DNA from: JBCCIM01 sp965263205
GTDB lineage: Bacteria > Bacteroidota > Rhodothermia > Rhodothermales > JAHQVL01
Assembly (NCBI GenBank): GCA_965263205.1
Contig: CBDHHF010000014.1
Span: forward strand, 186,001-250,000
Length of the DNA stretch: 64,000 nt
Direction of reading: 5' to 3'
The notes under the pieces are model-generated. The model saw only the letters and a list, made by a program, of their open reading frames with translations. It was not told the DNA's origin and did no database searches. Shown here in pieces: positions 35,559-44,313 of the stretch (the stretch's first letter is position 1; the number at the start of each line of letters is the position of its first letter). The position numbers and the translations under genes are program-made.

Positions 35559-37496
35559 TCAGGAAGCCGACGAAGTAGATTCTTTGCCGGCTACTTTCCT
35601 TTTCCGCCGGCCTTTGCGTGGCTTAGTCGGCTTTTTCTCTGGTGCGGCCAGTTCGATTGCCTCCTCTTCTTTTGCAGGTAGCTCCTGTCGGTCCGTACGC
35701 ATTTTATCAGCCCACGACGTTGCATACATACCGCCTTGCGCAAGCAACGCCTCGTGCGTGCCCGCTTCGATCACGCGACCTTCATCCATCACATAAATTT
35801 TGTCGGCGCGCATGGCAGTACTCAATCGATGGGTCACAACCAGCGTGGTACGATCTTTTGCAAGTTCAAAAAATCGATCCAACCAACGCGACTCAGCCCA
35901 CGGATCCATCGCACTCGTTGGTTCATCCAACAGAAGTATTGAGGCTTTCCTGTAGAACGCACGGGCAAGAGCAACACGTTGCCATTGGCCTCCGCTCAAG
36001 TCGACGCCTCCACTAAATCGCTTGTCAAGCAGCGTATCATATCCTGCGGGTAGCACCGACAACATACTGTCAACACCACTCGCTTCAGCGGCAAGCTTCA
36101 CGCGGTCACGATCCATTTCAGCTCGGATATCACCCAGTGCGATGGTTTCAGCAAGCGTACCGGCGTAATTGACCCAGTATTGGAAAAGCACGGTGATTTC
36201 CTGCAACAGCGCCTGGTGGGGTACATCCCGGATGTCCACCCCGTTTAGTTTGATGCTTCCTTTCTCAGGGTCATAGAATCGACAGAGCATTTTGATTAAC
36301 GTACTCTTGCCGGCACCGTTTGGACCAAGGATCGCAATCGTCTCACCAGCGGGAATATGTAGGTTAAAGTTTTCTAATGCTAACTGCTCACTACCAGGAT
36401 ACCGAAAGTCGACGCCCGAGATATCAACGCTGTAAGGGGCAGCCGGCATCTCGGCTTTTGCCTTCGTCGTCTGCATCACAGGTTTGATATCCAGAAAATT
36501 GAAGAGGTGTTCGAGGAATAACATGCTCGTATACACACGCCCTACCCCTTGCAACAAGGTTCGCATCAGCGACTGCCCCTTCTGGAATGCCTGATAGAAT
36601 AGCGCCAGATCACCAAGGGTAGCACGCCCCTGAATGGCGCGGACCAGCATCCACCCCATCACACCACCTGTCACTAAAAAGGCAGAGCTGCCGGCTGTGG
36701 CCTGGGCAATGCCCTGCTTTTTCATCAACTTGAGTTGTGCCTTGCGCAGTGTTGTCCGGAGCGCATTAAAACGTGCCCGAAAGTGTGCGCTCAATTTGAA
36801 AATGCGCACTTCATACGCATAGTACCGATTGGTCAGAATCCAGTCATAATACTGTGTTCTGCGGCGCTTCTCCGTTGTATCTTTCCACCAGGCGTGATGC
36901 AGCAAGTTATGCCGAATCACAACCCATAGCGCCGGCAAGGTGCTAACAAACAACGCAATCGGCAACCAAATGCCGTATGGTATAATGAGCGCAGCAATAG
37001 CTACAAGCGTGATGCTGTGCTGGATAATTTGCCCAAGGCTTTCCAACAGGGCCAGCGAGTCTTTGTCAGCCTGGCTGTTGGCGCGTTCCATTTCGTCGAA
37101 ATACGCCGGCGACTCGTAAAATTCGAGATCCACCCGAGCAGCCTGCTCGTGTACCTGCGCTTTGATATAATCTTGTAGCAGCTCATCCTGTGCAGCGCGT
37201 ACCCATGCAATTGCGCCTTGCAGTAACTGGGTAAGCAGCATCACCCCACCTAACCAGGCCAGTGGTGGTGCCATCGACCACAACGCGGTAGCGGTATCAG
37301 CAGCACCAATCACAAGCGCAATTTGGTCAACCAGGATTTTGGAGAGGTAAACGATGAGTGCCGGCAACACCCCCTGGATCAACAGCAAGCCGGCCCATAC
37401 CAGGGTCCAGCGTCCCGTCGCTTTCCGAATAAGATGGAGCGCACGGACAAAGAGTATCCACTTCTTCGAGAGCGTGGCTTTATTCAGTGTAGGCAT
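35559..37496 (-). CDS. Lasso-cluster ABC exporter (fused permease/ATPase)
   Basis: 645 residues. Six membrane helices in the first 330 residues, then an ABC domain with Walker A GPNGAGKST, signature DLSGGQWQR, Walker B ILLLDEPT and the switch THR. There is no C39 peptidase domain, which fits a lasso system where a separate B2 protease removes the leader. The C-terminus has an unusual Lys/Arg-rich extension (PTKPRKGRRKRK). It lies last in the minus-strand A-kinase-exporter series and probably exports the mature peptide, giving self-protection. Confidence 0.88.
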   Translation of the reverse strand: MPTLNKATLSKKWILFVRALHLIRKATGRWTLVWAGLLLIQGVLPALIVYLSKILVDQIALVIGAADTATALWSMAPPLAWLGGVMLLTQLLQGAIAWVRAAQDELLQDYIKAQVHEQAARVDLEFYESPAYFDEMERANSQADKDSLALLESLGQIIQHSITLVAIAALIIPYGIWLPIALFVSTLPALWVVIRHNLLHHAWWKDTTEKRRRTQYYDWILTNRYYAYEVRIFKLSAHFRARFNALRTTLRKAQLKLMKKQGIAQATAGSSAFLVTGGVMGWMLVRAIQGRATLGDLALFYQAFQKGQSLMRTLLQGVGRVYTSMLFLEHLFNFLDIKPVMQTTKAKAEMPAAPYSVDISGVDFRYPGSEQLALENFNLHIPAGETIAILGPNGAGKSTLIKMLCRFYDPEKGSIKLNGVDIRDVPHQALLQEITVLFQYWVNYAGTLAETIALGDIRAEMDRDRVKLAAEASGVDSMLSVLPAGYDTLLDKRFSGGVDLSGGQWQRVALARAFYRKASILLLDEPTSAMDPWAESRWLDRFFELAKDRTTLVVTHRLSTAMRADKIYVMDEGRVIEAGTHEALLAQGGMYATSWADKMRTDRQELPAKEEEAIELAAPEKKPTKPRKGRRKRKVAGKESTSSAS

Positions 37497-37614
37497 AGTT
37501 CAGGTAGGCTTCGTTCAGGCTAGCCTTTGGCCAGTCATGCAAATGGGCACACTATGTTGCGAACTGCCGGGCCGCTCAGATAAGGGATAGGCAGAAAAGA
37601 GACAGGGAGCTGGT

Positions 37615-38577
37615 TCAAAGAGCGGGCACAGGCGCAACGTCTGCGCGTATCGCTGCTACCAACGCAGGAAGCGCATCAAGTGCACGTGGCCGGAGCAGTT
37701 TCCGGATAGCAACACGTTGGCTCAGCAAACCGCTTTGTTGTAAATGGGTGGCCGAGGCGCCCTCGTTCCCGAGGTAGTGCAGGGCATAAGCGTGTCTGAT
37801 CATTTCGATACAGGCATCGCGAGGTACCATCGGCGAAATAGAAATGCCGGCGGTCTCATCTTCATGAAAGTCGAGAACGTAAATCCGCTTGAGCGGCAGA
37901 GGTACACGCGCAAACTGCTGTGGCGTATCGCGTAACCGCTTTACCGATGCTTCAGAGTTTTTGGGGAGTCGTTCCGGGTCTTCATCCAACGATGCGGTAA
38001 CCGCTTCTGGCCAGAGTCGCAATTGCGGGATACCGGGATACGCGATCATCTCGCCTGATTCATTTGGCTCGAGGACGAGTAAGTCATCCGTAACCAGCGC
38101 GTGTCCTTGCCCATACAACGCAGCAGCTGTAGTCGACTTGCCGGCCCCCTTGTAGCCAACAAACGCCACGGCAACATCATCAATTGCTACAGCACTTGCG
38201 TGCAGTGTTAGCATGTTTCGTTGATGCAGAATCAATCCCAAGCCGGCGCTTTGTACGGCCTGATGAATCAACGATCGTTGTGCATGGGGCACGGGGTGCA
38301 ACGTTATTTGCCGGCCATCGTGGATTCGCATAACCCCAAGGTCAGCCCAGACAAACCATATGGTCTCCCCTTCCACTTCCACAAAACCGGCAGCGGCTCT
38401 TGGATCTTCCAGCCAGTGATCTGGCAAAACATCCAATAATATGTCTACATCGGTACCCTGGGCCGAGTCAGCAACGTCCATAAAAGGGACCTGCGACCTG
38501 ATATTGAGTCCGAATGCACTATAATTCTGAAATGGGGGGCGCTGATCTGGATCAGCGATATGAACATGTTCTAGCAA
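37615..38577 (-). CDS. HPr-kinase-like protein, putative lasso-peptide kinase
   Basis: 320 residues. Homologous in layout to the C-terminal domain of HPr kinase: P-loop GYKGAGKSTT (141-150), then HALVTDDLLVLE, with the two Asp after the loop, and PGIPQLRLWPEAV. In paeninodin-type clusters such kinases phosphorylate the C-terminal Ser of the precursor. Here the precursor ends in Ser-Asn-Gly, so the target is uncertain. The start is TTG at 38577, supported by AAGGA seven bases upstream. It follows the precursor gene after about 240 bp in which no further gene is seen. Confidence 0.82.
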   Translation of the reverse strand: MLEHVHIADPDQRPPFQNYSAFGLNIRSQVPFMDVADSAQGTDVDILLDVLPDHWLEDPRAAAGFVEVEGETIWFVWADLGVMRIHDGRQITLHPVPHAQRSLIHQAVQSAGLGLILHQRNMLTLHASAVAIDDVAVAFVGYKGAGKSTTAAALYGQGHALVTDDLLVLEPNESGEMIAYPGIPQLRLWPEAVTASLDEDPERLPKNSEASVKRLRDTPQQFARVPLPLKRIYVLDFHEDETAGISISPMVPRDACIEMIRHAYALHYLGNEGASATHLQQSGLLSQRVAIRKLLRPRALDALPALVAAIRADVAPVPAL

Positions 38578-38815
38578 GCTTTATCCTTGGCCTTGAGGTG
38601 CTTCATACCAGTAAATGATGCATCAAACTATCGTAAGAAGGCCTCATGTAGATGAACTACAAAAACCTCCCTCCGTATCGACGCATCATATTGTGCTTCA
38701 GCAGCATGCGAACATGCCGATGAAGCGTTTTGATTTCCAATTGCAGATGACGTTTCCCAAGTTTCTACGCCATAGTAGACACCATACTGCACGGTGAAAT
38801 CACCCGTTACTGAAA

Positions 38816-38965
38816 TCAGCCATTGCTACAGAAAGGAGACTGGCAACCAGTGCTGTTTCCCTGTCCATCGCTGTTGGCATTGTTTGAGTTTTGTGTCAGT
38901 TCAGCCACATCACCGTAATCGATTACGGCAGGCGCCTGATACTGCTTTCTTTCTTGTTTTTCCAT
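38816..38965 (-). CDS. Lasso-peptide precursor (A), 49 residues
   Basis: ATG at 38965 preceded by GGAGG six bases upstream. The leader (1-25) carries the lasso recognition signature at canonical spacing: Tyr9-x2-Pro12-x-Val14-x3-Gly18-x4-Leu23-Thr24. Cleavage after Gln25, with Thr at -2, gives a 24-residue core. It begins N1-S-N-N-A-N-S-D8, so Asp8 can close an eight-residue macrolactam ring. The tail holds Cys16 and Cys21, which could form a disulfide, and ends Ser-Asn-Gly. It lies between the cyclase and kinase genes, 79 bp after the cyclase. The cleavage site and ring are predictions. Confidence 0.85.
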   Translation of the reverse strand: MEKQERKQYQAPAVIDYGDVAELTQNSNNANSDGQGNSTGCQSPFCSNG

Positions 38966-39044
38966 ATTGAACCTCCAAGAATTTGGCATTGTGAAAGGAA
39001 TAAGACGGTGACCGGCGAGGCCGGCCAGAGTACAAAGAGGTGAA

Positions 39045-40958
39045 TTACAAACCAGTATGCTGCAACCACAAGGCCAAGGATAAAGCTCGCCAGTGGTACA
39101 AGGTGTAATTATCCATGCTTTCCTGTTTAAACTCGGGATGCGTTTCGCGTAACATGTTCAAGTCCACAAACCGGCTAACGCCGCCTGTGTCGTCTTGCAT
39201 CATTTGTTGTAATTCATTTTTGGCTTTTACAAGGAGACCGTGGTCGAAACTGGGCCCGAGGTTACCTTTATCGGCACGTTTTCGGATCCCTTCCGGTAAT
39301 ATGCCGGCCATTGCGTTGCGCATCACAACGCGCGACCAACCGTCTCTTCTTTTTTGATTTGCAGGCAGCGCCAGACAATATTCCAGCAACCTGCGGTCAC
39401 AAAAGGGCAACCTCAGTTCAATGCCGGCAGCGGCGGCCGAGGCTTCCCAAACTTCAATAATGCGGTGCATAACGGGGCGCCCAAGCAAATAACAATGCTC
39501 TTCTCGCTCCGTCCGTGCCATTGGCCGCTGGCCGCGCAAGTTGCCCTGAATACCAGTCGCAAATCCGGGCTCCAGCATATCGGACCACTGCAGCGTTTTG
39601 GTATCGGGCGATTTGCGCTGCGGCAGCTTTTTGGCAGCCTGCCTGGCAATGTTGCGTGCGCCAAGCACAAGCGGCCACTTTTTCACAAGCGGTGCTACTT
39701 CGTATTCTCGAAACCACTGCCATGCTACGCCACGCCAGGGCTGGCCCCAGTTCAGTGCGTGGCTGCGCACTTCATGCACGAGCGTTTTCCATTTCCGGGC
39801 CCGCGCTAATTCGTGCAAATACCCAATACCGTGTGACAACGTGGTATCCCCATCAAAACCATCGAGAATGACACGCACGCCATCCGCGTTGGCTTGTTGG
39901 TACAGATTCCAAAAGAAATACAGGTTGCCGGCCTGGATCGCACTATCCTGATGCCAAAGCATTTCGTTGTAATGCTGGAGCGGACTTAGCTGATCAGCAG
40001 CTACCATGCGCGGCATCAGGCGCTCGCCATACTTATCAAGCACCATGTTGATATAGGGCCGCTCGTCGCTTTGCTGCATTTTGTTAAACACAGCGGAATA
40101 TGTGTACAGCGGTGCATCTTTGCTTACTGCATCCGCCGCTACCGATGTAATGGAAGACGAGTCCAGGCCGCCGCTCAACATCGAGCCGACAGGAAAGGCA
40201 CTGCGAGTGCGACAGGCAACAGCTTCCTCAAACAGCAAGCGCAGCTCTTCCGCATACGCCTCGTCGCTGTCGTGGCGAATCTCGCGCTCAGGATCGAGCA
40301 CCCAGTATCGCTGTTGGCGTACTTCATTTCGGTTGACGATCATGCTGTGTGCCGGCGCCAACCTCAAAATATCTTTGTAAAACGTGATTGTAGCATCTGT
40401 CTCAACAGGCGCCAGCAAGTGATCAGCTACAGCCAGTTCATTGAGCACGCGTGGCACATCGGGGAGCTCAAGCAATGCCTTTAATTCTGTTGCAAAAGCA
40501 AAGAACTGCCGGGGTACGTGGCAATAGTAAAAAGGCTTTAACCCGTAATGATCGCGCGCACAGAAGAGACGTTCACGAGATCCATCCCAAATGGCAAAGG
40601 CATACGCACCAATCAAATGAACAGGACAATCTGTGCCCCACTTTCTGTACGCCTGCAGGATGATGTCTTCGTCGGTAACGGTATTGGATAGATTTAAGTC
40701 GGCCAACAATTCGCCGCGGTTGTCGATGCGCGCGTCAGAGGTCAACACAACCGAGGCATCAACACTCTTAAGGGGCAGTGTTGCACGGGTAGACTCTTCG
40801 GTAGTGTGAAGCATCTGGTGCCCAAGTGCCACAGCCGGCCCATACCACACCCCGCTCCCGTCAGGACCGCGGTGGGCGAGCGTCTTTAGCATATTTTCAA
40901 ATTGCGTCGGCTGCACAGACTGCCCGTCTTGCTGCAGCATCCCTACTATGGCACTCAT
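39045..40958 (-). CDS. Lasso macrolactam cyclase (C), asparagine-synthetase-like
   Basis: 637 residues. The N-terminal glutaminase-like domain starts MSAIVGM, so the catalytic Cys at position 2 is missing. LAHRGPDGSGVW and ADLNLSNT-type features are otherwise kept. The synthetase domain has the PPi loop SGGLDSSS (about 260). Loss of glutaminase chemistry is typical of lasso cyclases. These activate the ring Asp or Glu with ATP and join it to the new N-terminus. Contrast the canonical MCGIAG enzyme at 51176-53053. It lies 5 bp after B2 and upstream of the precursor. Confidence 0.9.
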   Translation of the reverse strand: MSAIVGMLQQDGQSVQPTQFENMLKTLAHRGPDGSGVWYGPAVALGHQMLHTTEESTRATLPLKSVDASVVLTSDARIDNRGELLADLNLSNTVTDEDIILQAYRKWGTDCPVHLIGAYAFAIWDGSRERLFCARDHYGLKPFYYCHVPRQFFAFATELKALLELPDVPRVLNELAVADHLLAPVETDATITFYKDILRLAPAHSMIVNRNEVRQQRYWVLDPEREIRHDSDEAYAEELRLLFEEAVACRTRSAFPVGSMLSGGLDSSSITSVAADAVSKDAPLYTYSAVFNKMQQSDERPYINMVLDKYGERLMPRMVAADQLSPLQHYNEMLWHQDSAIQAGNLYFFWNLYQQANADGVRVILDGFDGDTTLSHGIGYLHELARARKWKTLVHEVRSHALNWGQPWRGVAWQWFREYEVAPLVKKWPLVLGARNIARQAAKKLPQRKSPDTKTLQWSDMLEPGFATGIQGNLRGQRPMARTEREEHCYLLGRPVMHRIIEVWEASAAAAGIELRLPFCDRRLLEYCLALPANQKRRDGWSRVVMRNAMAGILPEGIRKRADKGNLGPSFDHGLLVKAKNELQQMMQDDTGGVSRFVDLNMLRETHPEFKQESMDNYTLYHWRALSLALWLQHTGL

Positions 40959-40963
40959 ATACG

Positions 40964-41392
40964 TTAAGATTTGACAGTTTCGAGTCGCTCGTAATTTGTT
41001 GGCGAACCCGTTCCACCGATGAGAACACGACCGTTTTTTTCGAGCCAGGCGTGGGCGGCAATTCTCTGTTCACCGTCTTTCTTTACCCCGATATGCAAAT
41101 GGGTAACAATGCCTTTTCGCCGCAAAAACCACTGTAACGCAAGCGCCTGTGGCAAACAGGGCTTTTTACCAACCAGATAGCGACCTACACGCTCAATCGC
41201 CCATACCATTTCGGTCTCATAGGCGATCAAATGCATAGTGCGCAACGGATAGCGATCACCCGATGCCTCCATCACACGACGTACTTTGCGGTACGGCAGC
41301 AATGCAAGGGATAGGCGTAACATCGCAAGCATAACAAATGCCCCTGTCAGTGATTTTCTAAAATACCAGAGGCGCTGGATTCGACTACGCAT
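40964..41392 (-). CDS. Lasso leader peptidase (B2), transglutaminase-like
   Basis: 142 residues. Transglut_core3 fold with catalytic Cys79 in KKPCLPQALALQWFL and His114 in AHAWLE; a following Asn/Gly stretch (NGRVLIGG) holds the third position loosely. It cuts the leader from the precursor when B1 presents it. The ATG at 41392 overlaps the B1 stop by 8 bp (ATGCGTAG), indicating coupling; a TTG at 41404 is an alternative start. Split B1 and B2 proteins, rather than one fused B, are the arrangement common in Gram-positive clusters. Confidence 0.9.
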   Translation of the reverse strand: MRSRIQRLWYFRKSLTGAFVMLAMLRLSLALLPYRKVRRVMEASGDRYPLRTMHLIAYETEMVWAIERVGRYLVGKKPCLPQALALQWFLRRKGIVTHLHIGVKKDGEQRIAAHAWLEKNGRVLIGGTGSPTNYERLETVKS

Positions 41393-41675
41393 TTGCAGGT
41401 ACAATTACGCGGATCAGATTCCGCTTTTCCATATCCATAAGAAAGCGTAGCAAGTCTTCTCGTAGCGCTGCTTCTGGCACTTCATACAGTGCGATCATTT
41501 CTTGCAGAATTGCGTCGATGCTGCGCGGGGTTTTTATCAGGGTCCAAATGGTGGTTCCTACATCATTCAACCCGAAATAGCGCCCAGTCTGGATGTTAAG
41601 CAATACCGCCTCACCTTCAAGATCTGCCATCATGAGGTTGTCGTTTGCTTCTACCATGTCTTTTAAGTCCATCAT
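41385..41675 (-). CDS. PqqD-family lasso recognition protein (B1)
   Basis: 96 residues. A typical RiPP recognition element: LMMADLEGEAVLLNIQTG, YFGLNDVGTTIWTLI, then helices with ALREDLLRFLMDMEKRNLI. It binds the leader (Tyr, Pro and Leu-Thr of the motif) and hands it to B2 and C. It is first in the lasso series, starting 78 bp after the WecA-like gene on the same strand. Confidence 0.92.
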   Translation of the reverse strand: MMDLKDMVEANDNLMMADLEGEAVLLNIQTGRYFGLNDVGTTIWTLIKTPRSIDAILQEMIALYEVPEAALREDLLRFLMDMEKRNLIRVIVPANA

Positions 41676-41753
41676 GAGATTGTCGTTTTCAAGCGTTGTC
41701 CATTCGCGAAAGAAATGCCGTTCTGATTAGCCAACTGGTTTGCAGTCGGCGCC

Positions 41754-42995
41754 TTAGTCAAAGGAGGGCATCACAAGTTCGCGTTCATCCTCTTTTTCGG
41801 GTCGTCGTTGTTTTGGTGCGTTGGCAACAGGCTCTAGCACGGAGTGCACCGCACCGTCGCCACTCCATTTACCGCGGGGGACACGCTCACCAATTTGATC
41901 TGATAGCCGGCGACGAATCAGCTTCACGCTACGTTGTACATTCAGGTAGCCAAGCCAGCGCAACACAAGACCAATCGAGCAGGCAATCCCTACCGCAAAA
42001 AGCACCCCCCATACAGGGTCTACCAGCGAAAGTCCAATAGCTGCTACCGCCATACCGCCATGGATCAAATAGAGTGTTGCCACGGCCAGCTTGGTTGAGA
42101 ACCGCTTGCGATGTACTAGCCGGTGATGAATGTGGTCTTTGTCAGGGGCAAATGGCGAAGCGCCTTTTATAAAGCGGCGCGTAAATGCAAGTACCGTATC
42201 GACCAATGGATATCCAATACACAGCGCCATCACCAGTACAGCCAGCAATGGATGTGCATGGGTGGTGCCTTGCAAGGCGTACGTAGCCACCATAAAGCCC
42301 AGGAAAAGGCTACCCGTATCTCCCAGAAAAATGGAAGCCGGATTGAAGTTGAACACCAGAAAGCCAACCAATGCGCCGGCCATCGCAATGGCTACGGGCA
42401 CCAGGCTCACATCGCCATGCAGGGCAAAAATGGCAGCAAGGCTACAAAAACTAATCAGCGATATACCAGAGGCCAGGCCATCCAGTCCATCCACCAGGTT
42501 GACGGCATTCATGACGCCCAAATACCAGAGTATCGTTAGAGGCAAACCCAGCGCTGCCTGCAGGTAGGGGTCTGAATCGAGAAACGGGATTTCGGGCACA
42601 ATGACCCGGAAGCCGGCGAGGTACATACCGTACGCAACAACCAGCTGGAACAGGAATTTCTTTTTAAACCCGAGGCCGTAGGCATCGTCGTACAACCCTG
42701 TGAGCGCAATGGTAAGCGCCCCCAGTAGCAGTGCCCAAGAAAATGGATGCGCGGTTGCCCCCAATGGCATATTCAGGCCGGCGCCGTTGTACATCAAGTA
42801 AAAAATGCCTAGAAGAAACGTGAGAATCACCGCAATACCACCAGCGCGCGGTGTGGCTTTTATATGAACCGTTCGCTGACCACCCGGCAAATCGACCCAC
42901 TTATTGCGTTTCGCAAACCGGGCAACCATTGGTGTCAGGAAGAGAGATGAAACAAAGGCCAGGGCAAAGCCCATCGCCAGGACAAAGAAGTTCAT
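41754..42995 (-). CDS. WecA/MraY-like polyprenyl-phosphate sugar-1-phosphate transferase
   Basis: 413 residues and about eleven membrane helices. It loads the first sugar phosphate onto undecaprenyl phosphate, beginning repeat-unit synthesis. Characteristic motifs: GLYDDAYGLG (the DD pair for Mg2+), NAVNLVDGLDGLASG, FNFNPASIFLGDTGSLFLG and the cytosolic HHRLVHR His motif. The cytosolic tail is extended (from about 360) and rich in charge. It belongs to the polysaccharide locus and is followed on the same strand by the lasso genes. Confidence 0.92.
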   Translation of the reverse strand: MNFFVLAMGFALAFVSSLFLTPMVARFAKRNKWVDLPGGQRTVHIKATPRAGGIAVILTFLLGIFYLMYNGAGLNMPLGATAHPFSWALLLGALTIALTGLYDDAYGLGFKKKFLFQLVVAYGMYLAGFRVIVPEIPFLDSDPYLQAALGLPLTILWYLGVMNAVNLVDGLDGLASGISLISFCSLAAIFALHGDVSLVPVAIAMAGALVGFLVFNFNPASIFLGDTGSLFLGFMVATYALQGTTHAHPLLAVLVMALCIGYPLVDTVLAFTRRFIKGASPFAPDKDHIHHRLVHRKRFSTKLAVATLYLIHGGMAVAAIGLSLVDPVWGVLFAVGIACSIGLVLRWLGYLNVQRSVKLIRRRLSDQIGERVPRGKWSGDGAVHSVLEPVANAPKQRRPEKEDERELVMPSFD

Positions 42996-43219
42996 GGAGA
43001 TCTTTTGTCTCTATAGATTAAACGCAGAACGCGTGGAGAGTAGCGAAGTCAGGTTGGCAGAACCCCCATAGCGAGAAATGTTGGGGAGCGATGGCCCGCA
43101 GGCCATATGATGAGATACTCTGCCAGTACAGTACAAGAAAAAGCTCCGTTTCAGAAGCTGGAAATCAGGCATGAACCAAAAGGCATGCCGGTCAGATTTC
43201 AATCGGAGGTGACCCGATG

Positions 43220-44221
43220 TTAGCCGGCAACAACATTCCAATCCATTGCCTTTTGTTCGTCTTCGTGCATTATCGCAGCAATACGGGAAAACGAAGAATT
43301 ACCCTGAAATAACAAAAATTCGCATCGAGAAAGTAAGTACATATCGATGATGCTGGACTCAAGGATTTCAACGGATTTTTTGTGATCGTTATTTCGTACG
43401 GACCACTGATGAATTCCCCCACACGACACCTGCGGCAAGTCTTTCGGATACACCCGGACATTAGGCAAGGTTTGCTGCAATTCCTGCTGCAATGATATGT
43501 TATCCGTCGAAAGAAAGACGTGGGTGGTATCCCCAGCCACGTAGCGCACCCGCGCAATAAGGTCTCTTATTTCTGCATCCGGCTTTTTATCTGTAGACCG
43601 GACGTGGACCCCGACGGCCTGTCCCCCGTTGAGCTGAACTTCCAGGAATTCATCTATACGATTCGCAAGCGGTTCTTTAAGGACGAGATTTTTTCTTACA
43701 GTCTGCTTCGAAAAGGACGGTATGTAATCCACATAAAAAACGACGTCTTTTTTTATCCGCCGCGACATGTCGCCCCCAAAGGGTAGCACACGGTCATCGA
43801 ATAACATCCAGGGCCGGCGCGGCAATTCTGTCCGCTCATGGTGCTTAACGCGCCAGTGTCTGTACAGGGTACGCAGTTTGTTTTTTGGTAGCCGATGAAA
43901 AGGAATCCGGGAATGCTCCGGAGTATCCAGTTTATCAAACAGCTGGTACGTACCCGACGTTATATCCTGCCCCGCCATGTTCGGATAAGAACTCAGTAAT
44001 TCCTTGTTTGGAATGTCGTCGTAGGTAGCAACATGGGCTACATCTCTCAACGCAAAATAATCGCTGAAGAAGTTGTACCCTTCGGGCATAATTACGCCAT
44101 CCGCCCAGTCCACCAGAAGCGTGCGTTGCGTATCGCGTGCGTACTCTATTGCAGCGCAGAGGGTCGAAATTCTGTTACCAAGCCCAGCGCATCCTTTTAC
44201 AATGAGGTATTTCTTTGACAT
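43220..44221 (-). CDS. Fucosyltransferase-like glycosyltransferase
   Basis: 333 residues. N-terminal GCAGLGNRISTL and VGVHVRSTDK resemble the GxGNR and H-x-R-x-T-D motifs of GDP-fucose-dependent enzymes (NodZ/GT11/O-fucosyl types). The C-terminal DMYLLSRCEFLLFQGNSSFS resembles their donor-binding end. No membrane helix. It probably adds a fucose-like sugar to the polysaccharide repeat. The donor and linkage are inferred. Confidence 0.7.
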   Translation of the reverse strand: MSKKYLIVKGCAGLGNRISTLCAAIEYARDTQRTLLVDWADGVIMPEGYNFFSDYFALRDVAHVATYDDIPNKELLSSYPNMAGQDITSGTYQLFDKLDTPEHSRIPFHRLPKNKLRTLYRHWRVKHHERTELPRRPWMLFDDRVLPFGGDMSRRIKKDVVFYVDYIPSFSKQTVRKNLVLKEPLANRIDEFLEVQLNGGQAVGVHVRSTDKKPDAEIRDLIARVRYVAGDTTHVFLSTDNISLQQELQQTLPNVRVYPKDLPQVSCGGIHQWSVRNNDHKKSVEILESSIIDMYLLSRCEFLLFQGNSSFSRIAAIMHEDEQKAMDWNVVAG

Positions 44222-44313
44222 TACAAGAATGGCACTAAAAAGAAGTGACCGTTAAAGAAGTGGTCGTTAAAGAAGCGTATGGTCGTTGGCCGCTGCACCT
44301 GCAGGAAATAATC

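Noticed and set aside
38578..38815. A second lasso precursor between the first one and the kinase gene
   Set aside because: All three minus-strand frames were read. Only short frames were found, none with the YxxP...LT leader signature.
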